From: Roseovarius sp. Pro17
GTDB lineage: Bacteria > Pseudomonadota > Alphaproteobacteria > Rhodobacterales > Rhodobacteraceae
Length of the DNA: 64,000 nucleotides
Assembly (NCBI RefSeq): GCF_035599575.1
Contig: NZ_CP141179.1
Location: forward strand, 4,067,001-4,131,000
Direction of reading: 5' to 3'
Shown here: positions 26,641-36,048 of the stretch, in pieces
How positions within the stretch are numbered: the first letter of the stretch is position 1
Layout: each line of letters starts with the position of its first letter
Translations under genes and position numbers: made by a program
Notes under the pieces: model-generated
Databases searched by the model: none
Told to the model about the DNA's origin: nothing
What the model saw: the letters and a program-made list of their open reading frames with translations, nothing else

Positions 26641-27771
26641 ATGGACGACCTGCCATCCATTCGCCGATCTCTACAGGTTTTGGTGCTGATAGCCTTGTTC
26701 GTGACAGCCTATTTCGCACGGGACCTGATCCTGCCCATCGTCCTTGGGTTTCTCCTTGCGCTAACGCTCAGCCCTGTTTCACGCGGGTTATACCGAGCGG
26801 GCGTGCCACATGCGGCTTCGGGTTTCGTGCTCATATCCGCGACAGCCGTTCTCATCCTTGGGATCATCGGCGGATCGGCCGGAACCGTTGCTCTATGGAG
26901 CGATGAAATCCCCAAGATGGGTGTCGAGATACAGCAAAAGCTACGCGGCATGTCCGACGCCGTGGAGGAGGTTCGCGCCGCCACAGCCGAAGTTGAGAAG
27001 ATCGGAAAGGAAGGAAACGGCGCCGAGACGCAGGAAGTACAGGAGGTGGTCGTAAAAGCACCGACCCTGCTCAGCAGTGCTTTCGACACAGCCACCCAGT
27101 TTGGTGCAACCCTCGCAGTTACCTTGATCCTTGCGTTGTTCCTGCTGTCCTCAGGCCAGTTGTTCTATCTCAAGCTGGTGCAGGCAATGCCGACAATGGC
27201 GGAAAAGAAACGCGCGCTTAGCACCGTTTACGACGTCGAGCGGCGCGTCTCGCGGTATCTTTTGACGATCACTATCATCAACGCCGGTCTGGGGTTCGCT
27301 ATCGGGCTTTATTTGGCGGCGCTGGGACTGCCAAATGCCTACATCTGGGGCATCGCGGCATTTTTGTTAAATTTCCTTCCCTATCTTGGTGGCTTCATCG
27401 GCGCCGTGCTGGTCGGCGCGTTTTCCATCGTGACCTTCGATTCACTGGGCTATGCGCTGCTGGCACCGCTGGGGTATCAGATACTGACCGGGATCGAAGG
27501 CCAGCTGATTACGCCCTGGCTAGTGGGTCGTCGGCTTAGATTGAACACGGTCGCGGTCTTTCTCACGGTGGTGTTCTGGGGCTGGCTCTGGGGCATCCCC
27601 GGCGCACTTGTTGCGGTGCCGTTTCTGGTTGTGTTCAAGGTGGTCTGTGAAAACTTCGAAGCGTTGCACACCATCGGTAATTTTCTGTCAGGCGAGGTGG
27701 TCAATCCTGAAGAATCGGAGGAGCCACATGGCTTAGATGCAGACGATGCGGTGCAGAGAGCAGATGTCTGA
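26641..27771 (+). CDS. AI-2E family transporter (PerM/YdiK-like)
   Basis: The 376-residue protein has GGAGG before its ATG. Layout is family-typical: two or three N-terminal membrane helices (16-90), a soluble helical stretch (about 90-150), then helices from 155 on. The family motif NFLPYLGGFIGAVL and the QILTGIEGQLITPWLVGRRL segment are present. Members export small molecules or ions and only some handle autoinducer-2. The last codons (DV-stop) lie inside a copy of an IS end (27765-27778), so the native C-terminus may have been altered. Confidence 0.9.
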   Translation: MDDLPSIRRSLQVLVLIALFVTAYFARDLILPIVLGFLLALTLSPVSRGLYRAGVPHAASGFVLISATAVLILGIIGGSAGTVALWSDEIPKMGVEIQQKLRGMSDAVEEVRAATAEVEKIGKEGNGAETQEVQEVVVKAPTLLSSAFDTATQFGATLAVTLILALFLLSSGQLFYLKLVQAMPTMAEKKRALSTVYDVERRVSRYLLTITIINAGLGFAIGLYLAALGLPNAYIWGIAAFLLNFLPYLGGFIGAVLVGAFSIVTFDSLGYALLAPLGYQILTGIEGQLITPWLVGRRLRLNTVAVFLTVVFWGWLWGIPGALVAVPFLVVFKVVCENFEALHTIGNFLSGEVVNPEESEEPHGLDADDAVQRADV

Positions 27772-27778
27772 CGTCAGC
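27765..27778 (+). repeat. Second orphan copy of the IS3-element outer end
   Basis: TGTCTGACGTCAGC is identical to the outermost 14 bases of the right end of the IS3-type element at 29849-29862 (opposite strand). Similarity does not continue inward. It contains the TGA stop of the AI-2E family gene. Confidence 0.55.
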
Positions 27779-28352
27779 TCTTAGTGGTCGAAATATCCGC
27801 GTCTGATAAGATAGCTTTCTCAGCTCATCGTCGCCGCTGAGGAGTGGAGTATGAGACCAGACAACGGGCCGAGAGTGTCTGCTTTGAACATCAGCATCAA
27901 ATAGTTGGCAATTGACGACGGTTGCGTCCTCCTGAAAGCAAATAAAAGAACGCAACATCAATGTGTTAACAGCCGTCTCCAGGTGGCATTTTACGTTGGT
28001 GGTTCAGCCGAATCCGGCTGGTGCCCAGATTCGGCAGCGCATCGGACTAGGGCATCGTGTATCCGCAAACACCCGCCCCCAAATATTGAATAGCCAAGCT
28101 TGACGAGGCGGTCCAGCGCCGGCACCCCCAAAGCGCATCATGTAAAGCGCGCTCGGCGCCGCCGACCAGCATTCACCGCAGCCGCCACAATTAATTTGCT
28201 ATCTGGCAACCGCCATAAGCAGGCTGGGCGCTGCGCAGCGTATAGACCTTTTGCACGGTATGCGCACCGCAACTGAGGTATTCGAGCGCGATATGTAAAC
28301 GATCGAGGATACGCCGATCAATGCGGTAGTCCTTGGCTTTGGCTTTGGCGAT
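27779..28352. other. Gene-poor interval before the IS3-type element
   Basis: No supported gene is present. A minus-strand frame near 28200-28350 (IALEYLSCGAHTVQKVYTLR then QPAYGGCQ) reads like protein sequence but I cannot assign it; it may be a gene end truncated by the element. Confidence 0.4.
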
Positions 28353-28425
28353 TGTCCGTCGTCAAATAAAATGGGACATCAGAGCGGCTTGAGCATTGGA
28401 GGCTCTGGCTCGTTCGTGTGATTGA

Positions 28426-29406
28426 TTATGCGGCTTGTTTCTGGTGTTGCAAGCGGCGCTGTCGGATTGTCTGTTTCTTGATCTTCTCCCTTTCCCTGAG
28501 AATGGCTTTATCGCGGCCGAAGTAGACGTCGGCGGGTGTGACGTTGTTCAGACTCTCGTGGTATCGTTGGTTATTGTAATATTCGACGAAGGCCCCGATC
28601 TGCTGCTCGAGATCGCCGGGCAGGTAGTAATTCTCCAGCAGAACCCGGTTCTTCATAGTTTGGTGCCAGCGTTCGATCTTGCCTTGTGTCTGTGGGTGGA
28701 ATGGCGCCCCGCGGACGTGCGTCATTTTGTGATCCTCCAGCCAATCGGCCAGATCGCCAGAGATATAGCATGAGCCGTTGTCGCTGAGCAGCCGCGGCTT
28801 GTGGCGCACGACCGCCTGGTCGCAACCCGATTCCGCCAGAGCCAACTCGATAGTGTCGGTCACATCGGCAGCACGCATGGTGCTGCAGAGCTTCCACGCA
28901 ATGATGTAGCGGCTGTAATCGTCCAGGATCGTGCTGAGGTAATACCAGCCCCACCCGATGATCTTGAAGTAGGTGAAATCGGTCTGCCACATCTGGTTGA
29001 TTGCCGTGGTTTTGTCTTTAAACTCGTCGGCCGCCTTGATCACCACATGCGCGGGCGCCGTGATCAGGTCAGCTTCCTTCAGAATACGATATGCTGATGA
29101 TTCAGATATAAAATACCGCTTCTCGTCGGTGTATTTCACCGCCAGCTCCCGTGTCGTCAGGGCCTCAAATTCCAGCGCGAACTCGATCAAATCATCGCGC
29201 CGATCCTGTGGAATACGGTTCCAGACAGAACCTGGACGGGGTGCGTGGTCCGCCAGGGCATCAAGGCCGCCGTCGACATAACGATCATACCAACGGTAGA
29301 AGGTCGCGCGCGGGATGCCCAGCATGTCGAGGGTCTGCCTGGCCGGTAGATGTGAGCCTTCAACCGTTCGGATGATTTCCAGCTTCTCGGACGCGGGATA
29401 CCTCAT
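28426..29406 (-). CDS. IS3-family transposase OrfB (DDE integrase)
   Basis: The 326-residue protein has an N-terminal helix-turn-helix (LEIIRTVEGSHLPARQTLDM then IPRATFYRWY) and an rve integrase core. The catalytic triad is visible as QTDFTYF (Asp), LLSDNGSCYIS (Asp) and GKIERWHQTMK (Glu). The sequence is intact. Its start overlaps the OrfA stop by four bases (ATGA), so expression is by coupling or by the frameshifting usual in IS3 elements. Confidence 0.93.
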   Translation of the reverse strand: MRYPASEKLEIIRTVEGSHLPARQTLDMLGIPRATFYRWYDRYVDGGLDALADHAPRPGSVWNRIPQDRRDDLIEFALEFEALTTRELAVKYTDEKRYFISESSAYRILKEADLITAPAHVVIKAADEFKDKTTAINQMWQTDFTYFKIIGWGWYYLSTILDDYSRYIIAWKLCSTMRAADVTDTIELALAESGCDQAVVRHKPRLLSDNGSCYISGDLADWLEDHKMTHVRGAPFHPQTQGKIERWHQTMKNRVLLENYYLPGDLEQQIGAFVEYYNNQRYHESLNNVTPADVYFGRDKAILREREKIKKQTIRQRRLQHQKQAA

Positions 29407-29777
29407 TTCTCTGCCTCCCCAGCCCCTGTCATGCTTTTTTTGAGCAGACGGTTCTCAAGGGTCAGGTCTGCCACGCATTCCTTCAGGGCAAGTGACTCCG
29501 AGCGCAGATCTTTGACTTCTGGCGACGTTGCCTGCCGGGCCGTGTCGCCGGACAATCGCCGCTTGCCAGCCTCAAGGAATTCCTTCGACCAGCTGTAATA
29601 TAGGCTTTCGGCGATGCCTTCACGGCGACAGAGCACCGAAATGCTCTCTTCGCCTCGCAGACCCGCCAAGACGATGCGGATCTTCTCCTCAGCCGAATAG
29701 GTCTGACGGGTCTTGCGGCGGATGTTCTTGACCAGCTTGTCAGCTGCGTCCTTAGACGTTCCGGATTTCTTGTTCAT
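29403..29777 (-). CDS. IS3-family transposase OrfA (HTH_Tnp_1)
   Basis: I chose the ATG at 29777 (MNKKSGTSKDAADK), preceded by GGAG with good spacing; the frame is open to 29825. The 124-residue product has the transposase helix-turn-helix (RQTYSAEEKIRIVLAGLRGE, LCRREGIAESLYYSWSKEFL) and a C-terminal leucine-zipper-like coiled coil (LRSESLALKECVADLTLENR). It binds the inverted repeats and partners OrfB. Confidence 0.9.
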   Translation of the reverse strand: MNKKSGTSKDAADKLVKNIRRKTRQTYSAEEKIRIVLAGLRGEESISVLCRREGIAESLYYSWSKEFLEAGKRRLSGDTARQATSPEVKDLRSESLALKECVADLTLENRLLKKSMTGAGEAEK

Positions 29778-29862
29778 CTTCACTCCATGAAGGTTACGAT
29801 GAACCAGAAATCCTCCGTTGTTCAATTCCTCAAATCTGTCCCACAGGCGCTGACGTCAGACA

Positions 29863-30132
29863 GTGAGGGCTTGCAACGGCATCAGCGAGATGAGGGCAGA
29901 TATTTCCCTTCGCGAGACGCAGGCGGCGTGGTCAAAACACAACCCTTTTGCTGACGACAAGCCGCTCGCCGACGCCCGCCGACAGGGTCTGCTGGAAGCC
30001 ACAAAAGACCTTGCAGCGTTGGTTGATGGCGATTGTTGCACAGCACTGATTGCTGCGCAGGTTCGGCCCAGTCCGGTCGCCGCGACGACCACACACCCAT
30101 CGACGCACCAGAGGGAGGCGACGGCACCATGA
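29863..30132 (+). pseudogene. 3' remnant of an unidentified gene cut by the IS3-type element
   Basis: The frame is open from the first base after the IS end and encodes up to 89 residues, including LRETQAAWSKHNPFADDKPL and LLEATKDLAALVDGDCCTAL. I do not recognise the family. The only possible start is a GTG exactly at the IS junction, without a ribosome site, so the gene has probably lost its 5' part. Its stop overlaps the next start in an ATGA, indicating the two genes formed an operon before the insertion. Confidence 0.55.
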
Positions 30133-30782
30133 CATCATTTGCATTTGTACTACGCAAGGAAAGCTTGGGCATGCCGTCCGCAGGCGGTCGGTACGAGTAT
30201 CGCGTTTGGCCGCGTAGGGCTTTGCCGGCGATCTCGGACTTACACCGCGACTGGACGCTCGAATTTGCTGAGAAACGTGCGGATATCTACCTGCTTGGCG
30301 CCCATGCGATGCCCGAGCTGGTCAAGCTGCGCAATGGGACCCGGCTGGAAATCAAACGACGCGGTCGCGATCACATGGGCTTGCAATACTGGCAGGTTGC
30401 CTTGTCGCAGGACTTTCTGCTTGTCCCAAGTGCGCTTGACCAGCTTGCAGCCACATTTGCGTTGTCAGAGGCTCTACCTTCTAGCGCAGGTTTGTCGCCG
30501 GCTCACTTGGTTGCCAACCTTCTTCGGCCCCCCAACAGAGTTAAAGCGCGGATCGTACAGAAGTCCCGTCTGTTGTTTCGACGCGGAACCTGCGTGGCCG
30601 AAATCACCCATGTGAGGTTAGACCAACGGTCTTGGATGACCGTAGCGGTTGAAGATCCTGATCCAAGTTCCGCCGCACAAGCGGTCGACGACCTCGGTCT
30701 TAGGTACTTGCCGAACCAATCTTACGCAGACTTCCTGCTTGCTGAACCGCTCCTCATCGCGGAACCATCGCTCGACCGTTAA
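30129..30782 (+). CDS. CYTH-like domain protein (triphosphate tunnel fold, tentative)
   Basis: The 217-residue protein starts at the ATGA overlap with the remnant gene and has GGAGG within 20 bases upstream. Features suggestive of the CYTH fold are an early YEYRVW strand, the acidic-basic LEIKRR strand near residue 75, a middle KARIVQKSRLLFRRGTC strand pair and an acidic VAVEDPDPSSA turn. CYTH enzymes act on triphosphates or tripolyphosphate with divalent metal. The classical N-terminal ExExK motif is not cleanly present, so this could be an unrelated hypothetical protein. Confidence 0.55.
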   Translation: MTSFAFVLRKESLGMPSAGGRYEYRVWPRRALPAISDLHRDWTLEFAEKRADIYLLGAHAMPELVKLRNGTRLEIKRRGRDHMGLQYWQVALSQDFLLVPSALDQLAATFALSEALPSSAGLSPAHLVANLLRPPNRVKARIVQKSRLLFRRGTCVAEITHVRLDQRSWMTVAVEDPDPSSAAQAVDDLGLRYLPNQSYADFLLAEPLLIAEPSLDR

Positions 30783-31058
30783 CATTTAAATAACACTCAT
30801 GGACAAACGCGACGTAGATGCCGTTGCCAGCATCTGACTGGGGATCGCCCCGTCAGGCCATCCTGCGTGGTACGTTTCTGGGGATATCAGGCAACCAAGC
30901 TGATGCCGACGATCAACAGTGCGTGGAACCATTCGAACGAGCGATTAACCCGCGTCAATTTCAGTCAGCGCGAACACGATATACCTCGACCAGTCGTCAC
31001 GGCATTCCGTGGATATATATCTGCGTACACATGGTTTATCTGTACCAAAGGACAGAAA

Positions 31059-32042
31059 ATGAATTCAAAGAAATTGTTTATCGGGGCGGCCTTGGCTGCC
31101 GTCTTGGCTGTAGTCGGCTATTTTGCATGGCAAAAGTTCACCCCAGCAGCGCTACCAGCAGGAATAGCGTCGGCAAATGGGCGGATTGAGGCCGAGCGGA
31201 TTGATGTCGCAACCAAGCTGCCGGGCCGGGTCGCGGCCAATCTTGTCGCCGAAGGTGACATGGTCGAGGCGGGCCAGCTCGTCGCGCAGATGGACGCAGT
31301 GGAGTTGCAGGCCCAATTGGATAAGGGCAAGGCGATGGTGATCCAAGCCGAGCAGGGGAAATTGCAGGCCGAAGCGCAATTGGAGTTGCGCCGGGCCGAG
31401 CTTGACTTCGCTGAGCTGGAATACAGCCGCGCTGCAACTTTGGTCGAGCGCGATGCCGTTTCGCAGGATATGGTCGATCGGCGCCGTACATCGCGCGACA
31501 TTGCGAAGGCCGCAGTCGGTGCCGCCGAGGCGGCTGTCGCGCAGGCCGGCGCTGTCATCTCTTCGTCGCAGGCAGTCGTCCGCCAGCTTGAGGCGACGCT
31601 GACCGATGCTGACCTTTTCGCGCCGCGTGGCGGGCGTGTGCAATACCGTCTGGCACAGGAAGGCGAGGTGCTGCCAGCAGGCGGCAAGGTCGTGACGATC
31701 ACCGATCTCACGGATATCTACATGACGATCTTCCTGCCCGCACGCGATGCGGGGTTGTTGCAGATGGGCGACGAGGCGCGCATTATTCTTGATCCCATCC
31801 CCAACTACGTGATCCCGGCGGCGGTAACGTTCGTCTCGAGTTCCGCCCAGTTTACGCCAAAATCGGTAGAGACGACCGAAGAACGTGACAAGTTGATGTT
31901 CCGCGTCAAGCTGCAACTACCCAAGGATCTGCTGGTGAAGTTCCAGGATCGCGTGAAGGCGGGCGTTGCCGGTATTGGCTATGTCCGCTCCGATCCGTCT
32001 GTCGAATGGCCACCGGAACTGGACGTGGCGTTGCCGAAATGA
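31059..32042 (+). CDS. HlyD-family membrane fusion protein (YhiI-like)
   Basis: The start at 31059 (MNSKKLFIGAALAAV) has AAAGGA upstream and begins with a single membrane anchor (residues 5-22). The 327-residue product has a biotinyl-lipoyl-like half (GRIEAERIDVATKLPGRVAA), a long alpha-helical hairpin (about 80-185, rich in Ala/Glu/Gln) and a beta-barrel domain. It bridges the inner membrane ABC exporter to the outer membrane. The stop overlaps the next ATG (ATGA), so it is coupled to the RbbA-like gene. Confidence 0.92.
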   Translation: MNSKKLFIGAALAAVLAVVGYFAWQKFTPAALPAGIASANGRIEAERIDVATKLPGRVAANLVAEGDMVEAGQLVAQMDAVELQAQLDKGKAMVIQAEQGKLQAEAQLELRRAELDFAELEYSRAATLVERDAVSQDMVDRRRTSRDIAKAAVGAAEAAVAQAGAVISSSQAVVRQLEATLTDADLFAPRGGRVQYRLAQEGEVLPAGGKVVTITDLTDIYMTIFLPARDAGLLQMGDEARIILDPIPNYVIPAAVTFVSSSAQFTPKSVETTEERDKLMFRVKLQLPKDLLVKFQDRVKAGVAGIGYVRSDPSVEWPPELDVALPK

Positions 32043-34759
32043 CCGCCCCGGTTGCCAGTCTCAGGGGTCTTTGTCAGTCATACGGCGCGGTCACCGCGCT
32101 TGATGACGTGACACTGGACATTCCTGCCGGTTGCATGGCCGGGCTGATCGGGCCCGACGGGGTCGGCAAGTCGACGCTTCTTGCCATCGTTGCGGGCGTA
32201 CGCCAGATCCAGCAGGGCACAGCGCAGGTGCTTGGCGGTGATATCGCCGACGCCGTGCATCGCCAGGTCTGCAATCATCGGATCGCCTACATGCCGCAGG
32301 GATTGGGGCGCAATCTCTACCCGACGCTGTCGGTCCATGAAAACCTTGATTTCTTTGGGCGCCTGTTTGGCCAGGGCGAGGCCGAGCGCGCAGCACGTAT
32401 CGACGACCTTCTGGGTGCCACTGGCCTTAGCCCGTTCGCAGACCGCCCGGCAGGCAAGCTGTCGGGCGGAATGAAACAGAAGCTCTCGCTTTGCTCGGCG
32501 TTGATCCATGACCCAGACCTGTTAATCTTGGATGAGCCGTCAACCGGCGTCGATGCGCTTGCGCGCGAGCAGTTTTGGGATCTCATCGACAGCATCCGCC
32601 AAGATCGGCCCTTGATGAGCGTCATCGTCGCCACGGCCTATATGGATGAGGCCGAGCGCTTTGACTGGATCGCTGCCATGACGGACGGGCGCGTGATCAC
32701 GACCGGATCGCCCAGTGAAATCCGCGAAGCATCGGGCGAGACATCGCTTGAAAAGGCGTTCGTCGCGCTGCTTCCCGAAGCCGTGCGCAAGGGTCACGTC
32801 GAGGTGTTTGTGCCGCCGCGCACGGCTACGGATGGCCCGCCCGCGATCGAGGCGCAGGGCCTGACCAAACGGTTCGGCACCTTCACCGCCGTGGACAATG
32901 TCGAGTTTCAGATCGCCCCCGGCGAAATCTTCGGCTTTCTGGGCTCGAACGGATGCGGCAAAAGCGTCACTATGAAAATGCTGACCGGACTCATCCCTGT
33001 AACCGAGGGGCGCGCGCTGCTGTTCGGTCAGCCGCTGAACCCGGACGACATGGCGACGCGATTGCGCGTCGGCTACATGTCCCAATCCTTCTCGCTGTAT
33101 TCCGAACTGACGGTGCGCCAAAACCTGGACCTGCACGCCGAGCTTTACCGGCTGCCAATCGCCGAACGCGCCCCGCGCGTCGCCGAGATGTTGGCGGCCT
33201 TCGATCTGCAAGACGCGGCCGACCAGCGCCCGGGCAACCTGCCGCTTGGCATCCGCCAGCGCCTGCAACTTGCCGTGGCAGTCATCCACAAGCCCGAGGT
33301 GCTTATCCTTGACGAGCCGACATCGGGCGTCGATCCGGTGGCGCGTGATGCCTTTTGGCAGTACCTCATCGCGCTGTCGCGCGAGGATGGCGTAACGATC
33401 TTTCTTTCGACCCACTTCATGATCGAGGGAGAACGCTGCGACCGGATTTCGTTCATGCATGCAGGCCGTGTTCTGGCGGTGGGAACGCCCGATGAATTAA
33501 TCGCCTCAAAGGGGGAAAGCACTCTGGAGGCCGCATTTGTCAGCTATCTTCGCGAGGCGACTGACGCCACGGGAGATGCCTCCGAAGGCGCGTCCCGGCC
33601 CACATTCACCAAGGCGCCAAGGCGCAAGCGCCGGTTCGACATTATGCGGCTCTGGGCGTTCGCCCGCCGCGAAACGACCGAAATCCTGCGCGATCCCATG
33701 CGGCTGGTCTTTGCCTTTATCGGCCCGATTTCGGTGATGCTGACGGTGGGCTACGGCATTTCATTCGATGTCGAGGATCTGCCCTATGCGGCGCTGGACC
33801 GCGACCAGACCGCCGAAAGCCGCGAGCTGCTTGAGGCGTTTGCCGGCTCTCGATACTTTCAGGAACGCCTTCCGGCCTCTAGTGGCTCGGAGCTGGATGC
33901 GCGACTGAAAAGTGGCGAGTTGGCGCTTGCCATCGAAGTGCCGCCCGGCTTTGGCAAGGCGCTGCTGCGGCAGGAACAGCCTGAGCTGGAAATCACCATA
34001 GACGGCGCCATGCCGTTTCGCGGCGAGACGGTGCGCGGGTATGTCCAGGGCCTCGCGCTCAGCTATTTTTTCGATCAGATCGAGCGCAAACAGGGCCGGG
34101 TGGTTGACCCGACCGCAGCGGGGCTGGCCACGCGGTTCAGCTATAATCAGGCATTCAAAAGCGTCTTTGCCGTGGTCCCGTCGGTGATCATGCTGACGCT
34201 GATCCTGATCCCGGGGGCGATGACCGCGATGGGGATCGTGCGCGAAAAGGAAACCGGCTCTATCGCCAATTTCCGCGCAACCCCGGTGACGCGGACAGAG
34301 TTCCTGCTGGGCAAGCAACTGCCCTATGTGACGATATTCTTCCTGAGTTTCTTCACGCTTCTGGCGCTGGCGTATTTCATGTTTGGCGTGCCTGTCACCG
34401 GCTCAATGGCGGCGCTGATCAGCGGCTCCCTGTTGTATCTGTTCGCGGCGACGGGTTTCGGGCTGCTGGTGTCGACCTTTACCCAAACGCAGGTTGCGGC
34501 GATTTTTGCGGCGATCGTGATCGCGCTGGTTCCGTCGGTCAGCTTCTCTGGTTTGCTGGTGCCGGTGTCGTCGCTTTCGGGAATTGGGCGGCTTACCGGC
34601 CTTGCCTTCCCGTCCTCCTGGTATCAACAAATCAGCGTTGGCGCCTTTACCAAGGGCCTCGGCTTTGGCGACCTGTGGCACAACTTCGCGGCTCTTACCT
34701 TCTTTGCGCTGTTGTTTATCGGCCTCGCGGTCGTCGTGCTGAAAAAGCAGGAGAAGTGA
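32039..34759 (+). CDS. RbbA-like ABC exporter: two ATPase domains fused to an ABC-2 permease
   Basis: The start at 32039 overlaps the HlyD gene stop. The 906-residue protein has NBD1 (Walker A GPDGVGKST at 38-46, signature KLSGGMKQK, LILDEPSTGVD) and NBD2 (GSNGCGKSV, NLPLGIRQR replacing the usual LSGG, LILDEPTSGVD). An ABC-2 membrane domain follows from about residue 540, with a large periplasmic loop and five C-terminal helices. This matches the RbbA/YhiH architecture and length. Together with HlyD and YhhJ-like partners it forms a tripartite drug-type exporter. The altered second signature is typical of such fusions. Confidence 0.92.
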   Translation: MTAPVASLRGLCQSYGAVTALDDVTLDIPAGCMAGLIGPDGVGKSTLLAIVAGVRQIQQGTAQVLGGDIADAVHRQVCNHRIAYMPQGLGRNLYPTLSVHENLDFFGRLFGQGEAERAARIDDLLGATGLSPFADRPAGKLSGGMKQKLSLCSALIHDPDLLILDEPSTGVDALAREQFWDLIDSIRQDRPLMSVIVATAYMDEAERFDWIAAMTDGRVITTGSPSEIREASGETSLEKAFVALLPEAVRKGHVEVFVPPRTATDGPPAIEAQGLTKRFGTFTAVDNVEFQIAPGEIFGFLGSNGCGKSVTMKMLTGLIPVTEGRALLFGQPLNPDDMATRLRVGYMSQSFSLYSELTVRQNLDLHAELYRLPIAERAPRVAEMLAAFDLQDAADQRPGNLPLGIRQRLQLAVAVIHKPEVLILDEPTSGVDPVARDAFWQYLIALSREDGVTIFLSTHFMIEGERCDRISFMHAGRVLAVGTPDELIASKGESTLEAAFVSYLREATDATGDASEGASRPTFTKAPRRKRRFDIMRLWAFARRETTEILRDPMRLVFAFIGPISVMLTVGYGISFDVEDLPYAALDRDQTAESRELLEAFAGSRYFQERLPASSGSELDARLKSGELALAIEVPPGFGKALLRQEQPELEITIDGAMPFRGETVRGYVQGLALSYFFDQIERKQGRVVDPTAAGLATRFSYNQAFKSVFAVVPSVIMLTLILIPGAMTAMGIVREKETGSIANFRATPVTRTEFLLGKQLPYVTIFFLSFFTLLALAYFMFGVPVTGSMAALISGSLLYLFAATGFGLLVSTFTQTQVAAIFAAIVIALVPSVSFSGLLVPVSSLSGIGRLTGLAFPSSWYQQISVGAFTKGLGFGDLWHNFAALTFFALLFIGLAVVVLKKQEK

Positions 34760-34760
34760 G

Positions 34761-35885
34761 GTGACCCAATGGTTCGCAAATGTCTGGCGTCTGGGCCTGA
34801 AAGAGCTGCGCAGTCTGGGTGCCGATCCGGTTATCCTGCTGCTCATCATCTATATCTTCAGCTACGCGGTCTATGCCGTCGCAACCGGCGCCAAGCTGGA
34901 AGTTGAAAACGCCGCCGTTGGCTATGTCGATGAGGACCGTTCAGAGCTGAGCGGGCGTATTCTGGGGGCAGTCCTGCCGCCGGAATTTGAGCAACCTGAG
35001 GAAATCGACGCCGACGAGGTCGAGGCGGCCCTCAACAACAGCCGCTTTGTCTTTGTCCTGACCTTCCCGCCCCGTTTCGAGGCCGACGTGCTTACGGGGC
35101 GGCAGCCGGAAATTCAGCTTGTCGTCGATGCGACCGCAATGGCACACGCCGGTAATGGCGCAGTCTTCCTGCGCCACATCATTCAGGAGGAGGTTGCGAA
35201 ATTTATCAGCCGCAGCGACGATGCGACCGTCCTGCCGATCAATCTGGTCGTCCGTGCGGCGTTCAACCCGAACCTGAATTCGTCGTGGTTTTCATCCATC
35301 ATGCAAGTGATCAACAACGTGACGATCCTGTCGGTCCTTCTGACCGGCGCCGCGCTGATCCGCGAACGCGAACACGGCACGATCGAGCACCTATTGGTGA
35401 TGCCGGTCACCCCGTCCGAGATCATGGTCGCGAAAATCTGGGCCAATGGGCTTGCGATCGTCGCGGCCGCGATCCTGTCGCTTTTGCTCGTCGTGCAACT
35501 GGTGCTTGGTGTTCCGATCACCGGTTCCATCCTGCTTTTCGTTGTTGGCGCGGTGATCTACATGGTCTCCGTCACCGGCTTGGGAATACTGCTCGCAACC
35601 TTCACCACCTCGATGCCGCAGTTTGGCCTGCTGGCCCTGCCGGTTCTTGTCGTCATGAACCTTCTGTCGGGCAGCACGACCCCGATCGAGAGCATCCCCG
35701 ACTGGCTGCGCATCGTCATGCAGGCAGCACCCTCCACGCACTTTGTCGCCTTCGCGCAGGCGATCCTCTATCGCGGCGCCGGAATTGCGATAGTCTGGCC
35801 CAGCCTCGTGACAATGGGCGTGCTGAGCGCCGTCTTCTTCCTCATTGCGCTGATGCGGTTTAGAAAGACGATGGCCAGCGCATAG
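34761..35885 (+). CDS. ABC-2 type permease (YhhJ-like)
   Basis: The 374-residue protein begins with GTG one base after the preceding stop, with GAGG overlapping the junction. It has one N-terminal helix, a periplasmic domain (residues about 45-165) and five or six C-terminal helices, containing the ABC-2 signature LIREREHGTIEHLLVMPVTP. It is the second membrane half of the exporter and completes the HlyD-RbbA-YhhJ operon. A TolC partner is not encoded nearby. Confidence 0.92.
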   Translation: MTQWFANVWRLGLKELRSLGADPVILLLIIYIFSYAVYAVATGAKLEVENAAVGYVDEDRSELSGRILGAVLPPEFEQPEEIDADEVEAALNNSRFVFVLTFPPRFEADVLTGRQPEIQLVVDATAMAHAGNGAVFLRHIIQEEVAKFISRSDDATVLPINLVVRAAFNPNLNSSWFSSIMQVINNVTILSVLLTGAALIREREHGTIEHLLVMPVTPSEIMVAKIWANGLAIVAAAILSLLLVVQLVLGVPITGSILLFVVGAVIYMVSVTGLGILLATFTTSMPQFGLLALPVLVVMNLLSGSTTPIESIPDWLRIVMQAAPSTHFVAFAQAILYRGAGIAIVWPSLVTMGVLSAVFFLIALMRFRKTMASA

Positions 35886-36048
35886 CAGGCGCAAAACCGG
35901 AGGCGGCAGCGGGACCGGATGCGGTGGGATCGCAGCCCTGCCTGCAACCAGAAGATCACCACCGTTTCCGGCCCTCGCGTGTGACGGCGCTCAGAAATTT
36001 TGTGGATCGGCCTTGGTAATTCTCAACCAAAAGACCCTTTCGAAACAG

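Larger units (their letters stand above)
28353..29862 (-). mobile_element. IS3-type insertion sequence, apparently complete
   Basis: The 1510-base element encodes two overlapping transposase frames on the minus strand. Its ends (inward: TGTCCGTCGTCAAATAAAAT and TGTCTGACGTCAGCGCCTGT) match at 17 of 26 ungapped positions, including TGTC at the tip and TGGGACA or GGGACA inside. I found no target-site duplication (GAT on the left, GTG on the right), so the copy may have recombined with another. An alternative left end at 27765 matches the right tip perfectly for 14 bases but not further in. Confidence 0.75.

Noticed and set aside
32540..33460. 306-codon minus-strand open frame inside the RbbA-like gene
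   Set aside because: It is complementary to ATPase motifs of the real gene and shows no family resemblance.
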